Source: Ruminococcus flavefaciens
GTDB lineage: Bacteria; Bacillota; Clostridia; Oscillospirales; Ruminococcaceae
DNA length: 64,000 nucleotides
Direction of reading: 5' to 3'
Assembly: GCF_900116855.1 (NCBI RefSeq)
Contig: NZ_UETD01000007.1
Location: 62,001-126,000 of the forward strand
Shown: positions 16,774 through 26,157 of the stretch, piece after piece
Layout of the letters: every line of letters begins with the position of its first letter
Position numbering within the stretch: position 1 is the first letter of the stretch
The notes under the pieces: generated by a model
Database searches by the model: none
The model's input: the letters and a program-made list of their open reading frames with translations, nothing else
What the model was told of the DNA's origin: nothing
Translations under genes and position numbers: made by a program

Positions 16774-16824
16774 GTATTATTCAGGACAGCTGCTCTGCAC
16801 TGTTCCGAAAAGGAGATATTAAAA

Positions 16825-19173
16825 ATGGATAGAAATGCTTTTATTGAGAAATTTACGGGGAAGCTTCCCAAGGATATAAAGTCTGCGTCGCCGCAGCAGC
16901 TTCACGACGCACTGGGTAAGACCGTTATGGAGATGTTTGCTGACCGCTGGAATAACGCCCGTCAGCAGCATCTTGCAAAGCGCCGCGCTGCTTATCTGTC
17001 TATGGAGTTTCTTGTGGGCAGGGCTGTTTATAATAATCTGCTGGTGCTGGGTATCTATGACGAGGTGGACGAGGCTTTCAGGGAGCTGGGTATAGACCTT
17101 GCAGTCCTTGAGGAGATAGAGGACGCCGCTCTCGGAAACGGCGGTCTGGGACGTCTTGCAGCCTGCTTTCTTGACAGTGCCGCAACTCTGGCTCTGCCCC
17201 TTGACGGCTACGGTATACGCTACAAGTACGGTCTGTTCAAGCAGTCCATCGAGGACGGCTTCCAGAAGGAGGACATCGACGACTGGACACGCTATGGTGA
17301 TCCGTGGTCGGTGCGCTGTGACGAGGACACCGTCCTCATTGAGTACAGCGGTCAGACCGTTAAGGCTGTGCCCTATGATATGCCCATTTTCGGCTTCCGC
17401 ACCGAGAATGTGGGAACTCTCAGACTGTGGCAGGCTGAGCCCGTGAAGGAGTTCGACTTCGACCTGTTCAACAAGCAGGACTACCTTGAGGCGTCAAGGG
17501 AGAAGATATATGCCGAGGATATCTCTCGTGTGCTCTATCCCAATGACGATACCGACGAGGGCAAGAAGCTCCGTCTGAAGCAGCAGTACTTCTTCAGCAG
17601 TGCATCTCTCACGGACATTATCAGAAAGCACAAGGCTCGCTTCGGAACTCTCGAAAACTTAGCGGACTATATCTCCGTTCAGCTCAATGACACCCACCCC
17701 GTTATCTCTATACCCGAGCTCATAAGACAGCTGGTGGACAATGAGGGCTTCACCTTTGAGAAAGCCCTTGATATGGCGAAAAAGATATTCAACTACACAA
17801 ACCACACAGTTATGCAGGAAGCCCTCGAAAAGTGGCGCACCGATCTGGTGGAGGAGCTTCTCCCGAGGATATACAGCATAATCATTCAGATAAATGAAGC
17901 TCTTATCGCGGATATGTACGCAGGAGGCGTACAGAGGGACAAGACCGACCGCATAAAGATAATCAAGGGCGGTCTTATCCACATGGCGGATATGGCGTGT
18001 TATGCTTCCAGCCACATCAACGGCGTTGCAGAGATACACACCCAGATACTCAAGGACTCCGTTCTTGCAGACTGGTTCAGCCTTGCGCCCGAGAAGTTCC
18101 GCAATGAGACAAACGGTATCACTCAGCGCCGCTGGATAGCCCTCTGCAACAGGGAGCTTTCCGCCCTTATAACCGAGCTGCTGGGTGACGATAACTGGAT
18201 AAATGACCTTGACAGGCTCCGCGAGCTTGCTAAGTTTGCCGAAGATGAAAATGTGCTCCGCCGCTTCATCGACATCAAGCAGGGCAAGAAGCAGCAGCTT
18301 GCAGACTTCATCAAGGCTCATGACGGCATAGACACAGACGCAAATTCTGTTTTCGATATCCAGATAAAGCGCCTTCACGAGTACAAGAGACAGCTCCTCA
18401 ATGCCTTCTCTATCCTGTGGATATACTACGGCATAAAGGACGGCAGCATTCAGGGCTTCACTCCTACGACTTTCATCTTCGGAGCCAAGTCTGCTCCGGG
18501 ATACCGCCGCGCAAAGGCAATAATCAAGTTCATCAACGAGGTGGGCAGGATAGTCTCCTCAGACCCAGACACCCGTGACCTCATAAAGGTGGTCTTTGTT
18601 CAGAACTACAATGTTTCCTACGCCGAAAAGCTGGTGGCAGCGGCTGACGTCTCCGAGCAGATATCCACCGCGGGCACGGAAGCCAGCGGCACAGGCAATA
18701 TGAAGCTCATGCTCAACGGCGCTGTGACCCTCGGTACCTTCGACGGTGCCAACATCGAGATAGTACGGGAAGCAGGGGAGGAGAACAACTACATCTTCGG
18801 CGCCCGCGTTGAGGACCTTGAAAGGATAGTTCCCGAGTACGACAGCAGAAGCATATTCGCCAATGACCCCATGGTGAAAAAAGTCGTGTCATCACTTATC
18901 GACGGTACCGTTTCCGACGGCGGCAGCGGCGACTTCCGCGAGCTTTACACCGCTCTCCTTGACGGCGCAAGCTGGCACGCTCCCGACCATTATTACCTCC
19001 TTGGCGATATGAGGGACTACGTTGAGACCAAGCTCCGCTGCATAAACGACTTCAGCGCTGACAGACTTGCCTTCGCCCGTAAGCAGTGGCTGAATATGTG
19101 CAATTCGGGCAAGTTCAGCTCCGACCGCACTATCGCGGACTACGCAGCCAATATCTGGGGAATAAAGCAGTAA
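16825..19173 (+). CDS. glgP: Glycogen/maltodextrin phosphorylase
   Basis: A 782-residue GT35 phosphorylase, slightly shorter than most. Visible features are ALGNGGLGRLAACFLDS, the QLNDTHP motif, KRLHEYKRQLLN, and the PLP-lysine motif GTEASGTGNMKLMLNG. It releases glucose-1-phosphate from alpha-1,4-glucans, feeding glycolysis. AAAGGAG precedes the ATG. It follows malQ and is closed by a terminator. All catalytic motifs seem intact. Confidence 0.95.
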   Translation: MDRNAFIEKFTGKLPKDIKSASPQQLHDALGKTVMEMFADRWNNARQQHLAKRRAAYLSMEFLVGRAVYNNLLVLGIYDEVDEAFRELGIDLAVLEEIEDAALGNGGLGRLAACFLDSAATLALPLDGYGIRYKYGLFKQSIEDGFQKEDIDDWTRYGDPWSVRCDEDTVLIEYSGQTVKAVPYDMPIFGFRTENVGTLRLWQAEPVKEFDFDLFNKQDYLEASREKIYAEDISRVLYPNDDTDEGKKLRLKQQYFFSSASLTDIIRKHKARFGTLENLADYISVQLNDTHPVISIPELIRQLVDNEGFTFEKALDMAKKIFNYTNHTVMQEALEKWRTDLVEELLPRIYSIIIQINEALIADMYAGGVQRDKTDRIKIIKGGLIHMADMACYASSHINGVAEIHTQILKDSVLADWFSLAPEKFRNETNGITQRRWIALCNRELSALITELLGDDNWINDLDRLRELAKFAEDENVLRRFIDIKQGKKQQLADFIKAHDGIDTDANSVFDIQIKRLHEYKRQLLNAFSILWIYYGIKDGSIQGFTPTTFIFGAKSAPGYRRAKAIIKFINEVGRIVSSDPDTRDLIKVVFVQNYNVSYAEKLVAAADVSEQISTAGTEASGTGNMKLMLNGAVTLGTFDGANIEIVREAGEENNYIFGARVEDLERIVPEYDSRSIFANDPMVKKVVSSLIDGTVSDGGSGDFRELYTALLDGASWHAPDHYYLLGDMRDYVETKLRCINDFSADRLAFARKQWLNMCNSGKFSSDRTIADYAANIWGIKQ

Positions 19174-19308
19174 TGAGTTGAGAGTTGCTAAGTCACCTGT
19201 CGGCGAGGAAGTGCTCTCATAAGTAGTGCGGAATAACACTGAAACCAACGGAAAAACGTTGCATAACCGAAAAGTTTTTCGGAAGTTCTGTGTTTTGCAC
19301 AAAGAAAT

Positions 19309-19349
19309 GCGCCTGTATTTGTGAGCTTTCACGGTACAGGCGCTTTTTT
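19309..19349 (+). terminator. Intrinsic terminator downstream of glgP
   Basis: GCGCCTGTA and TACAGGCGC pair as a perfect 9-bp stem across a 17-nt loop, followed by six T residues. It sits 136 bp after the glgP stop. Confidence 0.85.
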
Positions 19350-19465
19350 AGTGACAGATGTCACTGCGGAAGTGACGGGTGACATCTTCAAAATCTCCCC
19401 TTCCTGTGGTATCATGGGTATAACAGAGGAGGTGCAGGCGGCACCTCGGAAAGGGGAGCGATGTT

Positions 19466-19963
19466 ATGAAAAAAGCTGAAAAGATAGTTCTTTACACTGC
19501 GGCAGGCGGTATCGCTGCTTATATCGTAAAGTGTATTGCGGACGCTGTCATGGACCGCTTCCGTGTGCCGCTGCCCGATTACTTCGGAATGGGCTATATG
19601 TCAATATGGGGAGCGCTGGTCGTAATATGTGTTCTTGCACAGATAGGCGTGCTCATATCGGTACTCCTCCGCAGACGCAGAAACAGCGGAAAAAAAGAGA
19701 TATCAATGGGCTACACGGTGTCCTTCTTCTGCTCGTTTATCCCATTTCTACTGCTGCTTGCTTACTCCGTTTACTGCATGAAGGCAGGCTTTACATTCCT
19801 GTGGTCGGTGTGCTACGGATGGGAAGCCTTTGAGGGCGCGTTTATGATTATGGGGCTTGTGTTCGTTGTTATCCCCGTGTTCCCGTTCTGCGTGTTCTGG
19901 CAGGTGTTCTACATCGTCAGAAGGATAAAAGCATGGAAACGGCTGAAGGCTGAAAGGAGCTGA
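19466..19963 (+). CDS. Four-helix membrane protein, paralog of the next gene
   Basis: A 165-residue integral membrane protein with four predicted helices and a short basic cytoplasmic loop (LLRRRRNSGKKEI). The end VIPVFPFCVFWQVFYIVRR matches IPIFPFMLFWQVLYV in the following gene, so the two arose by duplication. No family is recognised and no enzyme motif is seen. GGGGAGCGATGTT precedes the ATG. Confidence 0.65.
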   Translation: MKKAEKIVLYTAAGGIAAYIVKCIADAVMDRFRVPLPDYFGMGYMSIWGALVVICVLAQIGVLISVLLRRRRNSGKKEISMGYTVSFFCSFIPFLLLLAYSVYCMKAGFTFLWSVCYGWEAFEGAFMIMGLVFVVIPVFPFCVFWQVFYIVRRIKAWKRLKAERS

Positions 19964-19967
19964 GCTT

Positions 19968-20417
19968 ATGAAAAAATATGAAAAGATACTTATAGCTGTA
20001 TTCGGCGGCTGTACAGTTTTATCACTTTCATTATTGATGCTCGGGAAAGGGCTCGGATACCTTGATAACCTTGAGGAAGCTCTGCCATATTACCTCATGT
20101 TCGGCGGAGTATTCGGTGTTATCGGCGTGCTGGTGTCGTGGAGACTCAGAAAGCGCCGTGAGGCAGGAAAGGCTCCCATATCTGCACTGTATAAGGTGAG
20201 CTTCTGGCTCAGCTTTTTGCCCTTAGCGGTGCTGCTCATAGTAGGTATCGCAGGCGCAGTCGGCGGCAGCGGCTTCGACTGGAGCGTTCTCTGGGGCACT
20301 TTAGTTTTATACGGCATACTTCTTGGCTGTATACTTATCCCCATTTTTCCCTTTATGCTGTTCTGGCAGGTGCTCTATGTTGCAATGTCTGCAAAATACA
20401 AAAAATTGTCCCCGTAA
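19968..20417 (+). CDS. Four-helix membrane protein, paralog of the previous gene
   Basis: A 149-residue integral membrane protein with the same layout as its neighbour: N-terminal MKKYEKI, basic loop after helix two (SWRLRKRREAGKAPI), and a conserved final helix IPIFPFMLFWQVLYV. It begins 4 bases after the previous stop, with AAAGGAGC inside that gene's end, so the two are translated from one transcript. Function unknown. Confidence 0.65.
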   Translation: MKKYEKILIAVFGGCTVLSLSLLMLGKGLGYLDNLEEALPYYLMFGGVFGVIGVLVSWRLRKRREAGKAPISALYKVSFWLSFLPLAVLLIVGIAGAVGGSGFDWSVLWGTLVLYGILLGCILIPIFPFMLFWQVLYVAMSAKYKKLSP

Positions 20418-20453
20418 CTGTGATGCTTATATGGTAATTTTACGGGTGATATT

Positions 20454-20487
20454 GAGGAAGAACCCTTTTGAAAAAGGGTTCTTCCTC
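20454..20487. repeat. Perfect 16-bp hairpin
   Basis: GAGGAAGAACCCTTTT-GA-AAAAGGGTTCTTCCTC is an uninterrupted palindrome with a 2-nt loop. It could terminate the membrane-protein transcript, but there is no T tract on the + side. Confidence 0.75.
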
Positions 20488-20490
20488 AAA

Positions 20491-20621
20491 CTCCTTTCCT
20501 AAAACTTTCAGCATTAAATTCAGCCCCGACAGGGAGCTCCTCACAAGATGTGAAAAACGGTAGAGTATTACCGTGAGCGCCCTGTCGGGGCTGAATTCAG
20601 TTATAAAGTCTTTGGAAAAGG
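20491..20621. repeat. Long imperfect inverted repeat (MITE-like)
   Basis: AATTCAGCCCCGACAGGG (20517-20534) and its exact complement (20580-20597) are extended outwards by CTCCTTTCC-AAACTTT versus AAAGTCTTTGGAAAAGGGG. The inner ACGG/CCGT pair closes the stem. It encodes nothing visible and marks the left border of the AT-rich island. Confidence 0.7.
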
Positions 20622-20670
20622 GGTGTAGCATATTCTTATCGTAGTAAAGGAAAACAAACCGAATAGGACG

Positions 20671-20701
20671 AAAGCCGCCACTTGTATTAAGTGGCGGCTT
20701 T
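20671..20701. terminator. Terminator closing the minus-strand island genes
   Basis: AAAGCCGCCACTT-GTATT-AAGTGGCGGCTTT, a perfect 13-bp stem just after the stop of the minus-strand gene at 20708. Purine and T edges allow action in both directions. Confidence 0.8.
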
Positions 20702-20707
20702 CTAACA

Positions 20708-21232
20708 TTAATAAATATCACTAACGCGGATTATTACTGTTTGATTCAACTTGATTCGAGCTATATCACATGGAGTGTATTGTTTAAGATAGAATTGTAA
20801 ATGCAAGGCATTAACTGCACGAAGTATATTTTCAATTAATATAGAATTACGTCTTTTATATCCTAATTCATTTATCATTATTTCAAGATTAATGCTACAA
20901 TATGATTTTTCTGAATAAAGGATTTTGAGTTTTTTCAGTTTGAAATATGTACCATACTTATCGAGTTTATAATCGTTAGTTTTAATTTTTAAGTCTTTCA
21001 GCGTCTTTTGTATTTCAGCCTGCTCATATGGTCGTGCACTTAGTATTATCATTGAATTATATACTTCGTTCCGGAACTTATTAAAGTCTTTGCGATAATC
21101 CCATACTATTTCGTTATTGTAATTTTGAAAAAAGTCTGATATTATTTCGTTTTCACGAGAACGAGAAGAATTAAGAATTATAAGATATCTTGCAATATCC
21201 CAAGGTGTAAACTTATATTTGGTATAAACCAC
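20708..21232 (-). CDS. Unrecognised 174-residue partner of the helicase-HNH protein
   Basis: A basic, Tyr- and Asn-rich protein of AT-rich codon usage. I do not recognise a family. A motif near the N-terminus, FTPWDIARYL, reappears near the C-terminus as YTPCDIARIK, which hints at an internal repeat. The start is GTG and shares one base with the TAG stop of the upstream helicase gene (TAGTG), so its translation depends on the helicase. No membrane helix or signal peptide is seen. It could be a specificity, inhibitor or effector component of a two-gene defence cassette; that is inference from coupling and location only. Confidence 0.65.
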   Translation of the reverse strand: MVYTKYKFTPWDIARYLIILNSSRSRENEIISDFFQNYNNEIVWDYRKDFNKFRNEVYNSMIILSARPYEQAEIQKTLKDLKIKTNDYKLDKYGTYFKLKKLKILYSEKSYCSINLEIMINELGYKRRNSILIENILRAVNALHLQFYLKQYTPCDIARIKLNQTVIIRVSDIY

Positions 21233-23430
21233 TATTTATCACCCTTCCGCTGATTACAGAAACGGCATAATATCTGAAGATTGGATTCAACAGTTCTTCC
21301 GCCTTTAGCCATTGGCTTGATATGGTCAACTTGCAAGTCCTTTCTGTTGCTAAATACTTTTTTACAGCTTGCACACACATAATTACCGTCAGCTTTGCGA
21401 GCCTTATCAAATACTCTCATTTTCAGCGGTATGCCTACATTAGGATACCTATTGATGATTTCCTCTAATGGAAGGCCTTCCAGTTCGCGAAGTTCAGCCT
21501 TTGTTTGTGGTGCAGCATAGTCAGTTTCCATATATCCCTCGAGTTTGTCCATTTCAATATCTATCATGCGTTTAAAAATATATGGACTGGAATAATAGAT
21601 CTTATATACGCTGTCCTCGGCATCCCATAAGCTATCAAGATATGCCTTGCGTTCACGACCTGTCATAGCCTCTTCTTCAAATTTCTTGGCAATTTCAGAG
21701 ACATCCAGCTTTTTCCGCACAATATTGTCAAGAGGAACAAATAAAGGATCAACCGCTTTCTGTGCATAGAATAGAAGCAAGTGTTCAACGTCGCTGCGCT
21801 GACAAGCAGGTACCAAGTCTTCATCAAAATACTGTTCCATACAATAATCTGTCATTTCTGGTAACACATCATCTGCTATGGTTTCCTCTTCAATCCCATA
21901 CAATTCCATTATCTGTGAAAGGTCAGCTATTAATGACTGATATGATGACTGAGTGCTGTTATAAACAAGTATCTGATGATTCCATTCAAGTGTACTGAAC
22001 ATATAGTATCCAACAGGAATACGTTCTATCATCTCGATCTGTTCAAGTGCAGATGTATCAATACCTTCATTAAGCATTGCCGCGAATTCTTCGATTTTGG
22101 AAATTGAAATCACACGCAGCTCATACTGCTGTTTCTTTGCAGGGGTATCCTGTGGTTCAAATTCGTCTTTAAGTAATGACTGCGGATTTACCCACGCGAT
22201 TTTTCCATTCCAGTCATCAATGAAAGGAACGATATATGCATCGGTTGTACCACCAGCCTTTTCACCGCGCAACGCTCTGCCAACCATTTGTGTCATAAAA
22301 ACTCTTGATATAGTCGGTCGAGTAAGGAATACGGTATGTGTTTGTGGAAGGTCAGTTCCTTCGGTGAGGATATTAACATTGATTAGCACATCAAGTTTTC
22401 CATCTCGATAGAGTTTGATTTTTTCCTCGTTTTCTTTGCTTGATATTGTAATTCCAAGATCAGCATTACGCACATCAGAAACAATATAGTCTGAACGTAT
22501 TCCTCTTTCATGAAATATTTTATTTAGTGCAATTGCATTTGTCTTGTTTATTGCAAATACGATGGTTTTACCATATTTATCCTTATTCTTAACATAGTGA
22601 TTTACAATAAAAGCATTGCGCTTAGTATTATCTTGCAAGAAATCCTGAATATTTTTTGGCAGCGCATCAAAGTTTTCGATTTCCTGTATATTTTTCAGTC
22701 CAATTCTATCGCCTAATTCAATACCAGTTTCACACCCCTCAATGAATTTGGGATATGCGAGGATGTGCCTGTCAATAAGAGTCTTTAAATCAATCTTATA
22801 AACTATGTCATCAGTAAATATTTGGTAAAGAGCACCTCTTTCCTTTTCTGATGTACGGAATGGCGTTGCTGTAAGTCCCAGCAGCTTCATAGATTTTGCG
22901 TATTTCTCGACATACTGTATGGTCTTACGATATGTCTTAGCAACAGCATGATGAGCTTCATCAATAACAAGGAATACATCTTCATTCTTAAGCCATTTAT
23001 CAAGTCTTTCAAGACTGCGGTTTATGCTATCTTTGCTGACTATAAGTATGTTGTCATCAGTTTTGATATGAATAGGCTTATCATGCATTCCTGATATGAT
23101 ACGATAACGGAAAGATGTATGGTTTATCATAATGTTGGTATAAGCATTGTTGATAAATGTATCAGCCGCCTGTTCGAGAAGGAGGTGACGGTGTGCTATC
23201 CAAAGTATTTTCTTGCCCTTATCCACTGCGTTCTGCAAAAGCCAATAGACAGCCGTCAATGTTTTACCACCACCAGTTGGTAATACAAGAAGTGTACGGA
23301 ACTCTTGCTTCTTATTTATCGCATTCATTGCTTTAAGCGCATCTACTTGATGCTCATAAAGTGTACGTGGATTTGTTCCGTTTGACGGCGTAACGGTTTG
23401 GGCGTTCAAGTTTTCAACAGAAATTGGCAT
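21232..23430 (-). CDS. Superfamily 2 DEAD/DEAH helicase with C-terminal HNH nuclease
   Basis: A 732-residue protein. Helicase motifs: LEHQ-type Q region (TLYEHQVDAL), Walker A LVLPTGGGKT (48-57), LVIDEAHH with DEAH at 157-160, motif III LGLTATPF, and motif VI QMVGRALRG. Residues 686-732 form an HNH domain: CASC, VDHIKP, ESNLQILC and CRFCNQRKG. The ATG at 23430 is chosen because GAGGTGATC precedes it; the frame stays open upstream. The architecture fits a DNA-processing anti-phage or anti-plasmid enzyme that translocates and cuts, like restriction helicases, but no modification methylase is nearby. Codon use is AT-rich compared with flanking genes. Confidence 0.85.
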   Translation of the reverse strand: MPISVENLNAQTVTPSNGTNPRTLYEHQVDALKAMNAINKKQEFRTLLVLPTGGGKTLTAVYWLLQNAVDKGKKILWIAHRHLLLEQAADTFINNAYTNIMINHTSFRYRIISGMHDKPIHIKTDDNILIVSKDSINRSLERLDKWLKNEDVFLVIDEAHHAVAKTYRKTIQYVEKYAKSMKLLGLTATPFRTSEKERGALYQIFTDDIVYKIDLKTLIDRHILAYPKFIEGCETGIELGDRIGLKNIQEIENFDALPKNIQDFLQDNTKRNAFIVNHYVKNKDKYGKTIVFAINKTNAIALNKIFHERGIRSDYIVSDVRNADLGITISSKENEEKIKLYRDGKLDVLINVNILTEGTDLPQTHTVFLTRPTISRVFMTQMVGRALRGEKAGGTTDAYIVPFIDDWNGKIAWVNPQSLLKDEFEPQDTPAKKQQYELRVISISKIEEFAAMLNEGIDTSALEQIEMIERIPVGYYMFSTLEWNHQILVYNSTQSSYQSLIADLSQIMELYGIEEETIADDVLPEMTDYCMEQYFDEDLVPACQRSDVEHLLLFYAQKAVDPLFVPLDNIVRKKLDVSEIAKKFEEEAMTGRERKAYLDSLWDAEDSVYKIYYSSPYIFKRMIDIEMDKLEGYMETDYAAPQTKAELRELEGLPLEEIINRYPNVGIPLKMRVFDKARKADGNYVCASCKKVFSNRKDLQVDHIKPMAKGGRTVESNLQILCRFCNQRKGDK

Positions 23431-24180
23431 AATGATCACCTCATATTTATAATATATCATAATTATACCATATCTCGCATTTTTAAACAAGCGTTTTTAT
23501 TATATCAGCACAAAAATGTACATATGCACAACAAATCAAGCTGTTTGTTGTTTAATTTTACGATTTATAAATTTGAATAGTTGCTAAAAAATGTCTCCAC
23601 AAACGAAAAATAAATGTCTCCACATTTTATGCAAATGAAAAAAAGTTCCCATAATACATATTAGAAGGCGAACGCCGCAGTCGGTAAATCTGACTGCGGT
23701 ATTTTTTATGCCAAATGGAAAAAGAATACTGCTCCCACTTTTTCTCTCAGCAAATAGCAGCGTGACAGTAGTGACGGTAGAAATGTTACCGTCACGCCCG
23801 ACTTTGCAGACAGCTTGCAAACGTCTATATAGCTTCATCTGCAGGGCGTGTCGGTAGACTTCCGTGTCGGTAGAGTTACTGTCACGGCAAAGTTACCGTC
23901 ACGCACAAAAATGCCCGTTTTTGCCGCCTACACTGAAATCGGGTAGTTATCCCAAATGCGGCGGTGGAAGCGGTTGTCGCGCAACATGGAGCGAGTGTGG
24001 GCGGCTGCATCAGCAGCGAACGGTGGCGTTATTATTTGCAAATGACAGAAGCAGTACCGAGTGACAAAAAGTCTTCCATTTTTGGAAGGCAAGCATCGCA
24101 GACGGCATTCCGCCTGCCGCATTGCTTGTCGGGGCGAACCCCGAACCCCCTAACATTACAAGTCAATAAAAGTGAAAGGA
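23431..24180. other. Non-coding remnant of a mobilisation region
   Basis: No convincing gene. Contents: a double ATGTCTCCACA repeat (23591-23624), a terminator-like hairpin (23675-23707), several direct and inverted copies of ACCGTCACG (23768-23905), two GTGTCGGTAGA repeats (23849-23874), and small hairpins such as CTTCCA-TTTT-TGGAAG (24073-24088) and GGGGCGAACCCC (24131-24142). From memory this resembles the DNA ahead of mobilisation genes in Clostridia integrative elements, where the transfer origin lies, but no relaxase gene is present. Treated as a decayed remnant. Confidence 0.5.
23675..23707 (+). terminator. Terminator-like hairpin in the mobile remnant
   Basis: CCGCAGTC and GACTGCGG pair as an 8-bp stem followed by TATTTTTT. 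No plus-strand gene lies directly upstream, so it is probably left over from a deleted gene. Confidence 0.6.
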
Positions 24181-24248
24181 ATGATGAAAATGAACAACGA
24201 AAATCACATCAGAAACATGAACGGGATCAATGGAAGGAGTATGAACGA

Positions 24249-24407
24249 ATGGCTGAAAAAGAAGAAGTCAGATATTATTCTGATAACAAAATTGAAATTA
24301 ACGGGAAGATTTATAATGTGACCTTTACATTTCCTCTTCCCAAAGATGAGACTGAGACAGCTTACGATAAGCTGAAACACTTGATAAATGGCGAAAAAGT
24401 AAGCTGA
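24249..24407 (+). CDS. tnpW: TnpW-like small transposon protein
   Basis: A 52-residue protein. The core EINGKIYNVTFTFPLPKDE and the end ETAYDKLKHLINGEKVS follow the pattern of TnpW-family proteins (short beta unit, then TA-DK--RLI), which accompany TnpX recombinases in Tn4451-like elements. AAGGAG lies 9 bases before the ATG at 24249. Another frame (24181-24321, 46 codons) starts behind a good AAAGGA site and overlaps it; a frameshift that split a longer protein is possible. Its role in transposition is unknown. Confidence 0.65.
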   Translation: MAEKEEVRYYSDNKIEINGKIYNVTFTFPLPKDETETAYDKLKHLINGEKVS

Positions 24408-24503
24408 AAAAGTTCTGGACTTTCGAGTCGGATAGGAGTATACTGTTGGTAGCTCCTATTCGGTTTGATTCCAGAAGCAACAGCTTCGGAAAAGGAGGAC
24501 AAT

Positions 24504-26141
24504 ATGAAAGAATCAAACACGAATCAGATAACAGCGCTGTACTGCCGCCTTAGTCAGGAGGATTTGCGTGCAGGAGAGTCGCTGTCAATAGAGAATCAAA
24601 GGCTCTTGCTGAAAGAGTATGCCGACAAAAATGGCTTCAAGAATTGTCAATACTACATAGATGACGGATACAGCGGAGTTAATAAGAATAGACCAGCTTA
24701 TGTGAAAATGCTGACCGATATTGAAAAAGGTCTAATTAGCACAGTAATCGTCAAAGATCAGAGCCGTCTCGGCAGAGACCACCTTGAAACAGGAAGGCTT
24801 ATGGAAATACTATTCCCATCATACGACGTTCGGTTCATAGCTATCTCAGACGGTGTTGACAGCATAAACGGCTTGAATGATATGTCGGGCATCAAGAATT
24901 ACTTCAACGATTTCTTTGCACAGGATACGAGCAGAAAAATCAGAACGATACAGAAAGCTAAGGGAGAACGTGGTGAGCGTGTCGGAGCTTCATTGCCTTA
25001 TGGGTATATGAAAGATCCGAACGATCAAAAGCGAATTATTCCCGATCCTGTGACTGCACCTGTTGTCAAACGAATCTTTGAGATGTACGCCAGCGGTATC
25101 GGTATGAAGAAAATATGCAATACTCTTGAAGAGGAAGAAGTGCTGTCTCCGAGCGTATACGCCTTTAATAAGACTGGCAGTCGTTCGGGAAATCCAAAAT
25201 TGGACAAGCCTTACGCTTGGTCGATTGCATCCGTTCGCAGTATGCTTCTGAATCAGATGTACTGCGGTGATACAGTCAATTTCAAGACCTATACCAAGTC
25301 CAATAAGCTCAAAAAGCGTATCAAAAATGATCCGGAAAAGGTTCTCATATTTGAAAATACCCATGAGCCAATTATCGACAGAGGATTGTTCGAGCTTGTT
25401 CAAAAACACTTTGTCGGCAGAAAACGTGCTAACGGCAACGGAGAAATGGACAAATATGCAGGGTATCTCTACTGTGCGGAGTGCGGTTCAAGGCTCTATC
25501 TTCACCGAAACAAAAAGACATATAACAACTTTATGTGCGGTCGATACGAAAAGCGAAAGAGCAACTGTACCGCTCATTATATCAGGGAAGAAGTGGTAGA
25601 TGCGATCGTACTGGAAGCAATACAGCGAGTTACAAAGTATGCGAGGGAGCACTCAGATGAGTTCTACGAGATGGCTATGAGCAACGGCGAGAACGAAGCC
25701 GTGTCCCGAACTAAAAACGGCGAAGCCCTGCGTAATGAGTATGAAGCAAAGATAAACGCCCTTGAAAGCGCTATCAGTATGCTCTACATGGACAGAGTTA
25801 CAGGCAGAGTGACTCCGGAGCGTTATGACAGTCTTGCGGCTGGCTACGAAAAGAAGCAGTCTGAACTGAAGACAAAGCTTCATGAACTCGACTCACATAC
25901 AAGCTATTTGGCGGTAAGGGAGAAGTGTGTCAGAGAATTCATTGACAACGCAAAGAAATACATTGACGTGTCGGAAGTTACTCCACAGCTTCTCAGAGCG
26001 TTCATAAGGCGAATTGAAGTCCATGAAAAGACGGAAAAGCGTTCAAGGAGCTGTATGAACGATATAACTGTTCACTTCTCATTCTTAGCAGACAAGGAAA
26101 TCAAACTCGACGGTATTATGATCGAGACATTTAAGATTTAA
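24504..26141 (+). CDS. tnpX: Large serine recombinase (TnpX-like)
   Basis: A 545-residue large serine recombinase. N-terminal catalytic domain: TALYCRLSQED with Ser17 as nucleophile, then QDTSRKIR and the SRLGRDHLETGRLM region carrying conserved Arg residues. The recombinase domain has PYGYMKDPND, and a zinc beta-ribbon follows (CAECGSRL, CGRYEKRKSNC). A coiled-coil segment lies near residues 420-460. Strong AAAGGAGG precedes the ATG. It would excise and integrate a Tn4451-type element. It appears full length although the rest of the element is lost. A 11-bp palindrome at 26158-26183 follows. Confidence 0.92.
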   Translation: MKESNTNQITALYCRLSQEDLRAGESLSIENQRLLLKEYADKNGFKNCQYYIDDGYSGVNKNRPAYVKMLTDIEKGLISTVIVKDQSRLGRDHLETGRLMEILFPSYDVRFIAISDGVDSINGLNDMSGIKNYFNDFFAQDTSRKIRTIQKAKGERGERVGASLPYGYMKDPNDQKRIIPDPVTAPVVKRIFEMYASGIGMKKICNTLEEEEVLSPSVYAFNKTGSRSGNPKLDKPYAWSIASVRSMLLNQMYCGDTVNFKTYTKSNKLKKRIKNDPEKVLIFENTHEPIIDRGLFELVQKHFVGRKRANGNGEMDKYAGYLYCAECGSRLYLHRNKKTYNNFMCGRYEKRKSNCTAHYIREEVVDAIVLEAIQRVTKYAREHSDEFYEMAMSNGENEAVSRTKNGEALRNEYEAKINALESAISMLYMDRVTGRVTPERYDSLAAGYEKKQSELKTKLHELDSHTSYLAVREKCVREFIDNAKKYIDVSEVTPQLLRAFIRRIEVHEKTEKRSRSCMNDITVHFSFLADKEIKLDGIMIETFKI

Positions 26142-26157
26142 CGCCAGATAAAGCAAA

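Noticed and set aside
19352..19384. GTGAC repeats as promoter or operator before the membrane-protein pair
   Set aside because: No -35/-10 pair with acceptable spacing could be set, and the repeats are short.
21232..23430. Type III restriction enzyme subunit
   Set aside because: The nuclease is HNH rather than PD-(D/E)XK and there is no Mod methylase, so this name would mislead.
23584..23838. 84-codon minus-strand frame in the mobile remnant
   Set aside because: It runs through a terminator-like hairpin and several short repeats and has no good start context.
24181..24321. 46-codon frame with good ribosome-binding site overlapping tnpW
   Set aside because: No recognisable protein pattern; it may be the 5' part of a frame-shifted gene, so only mentioned in the tnpW entry.
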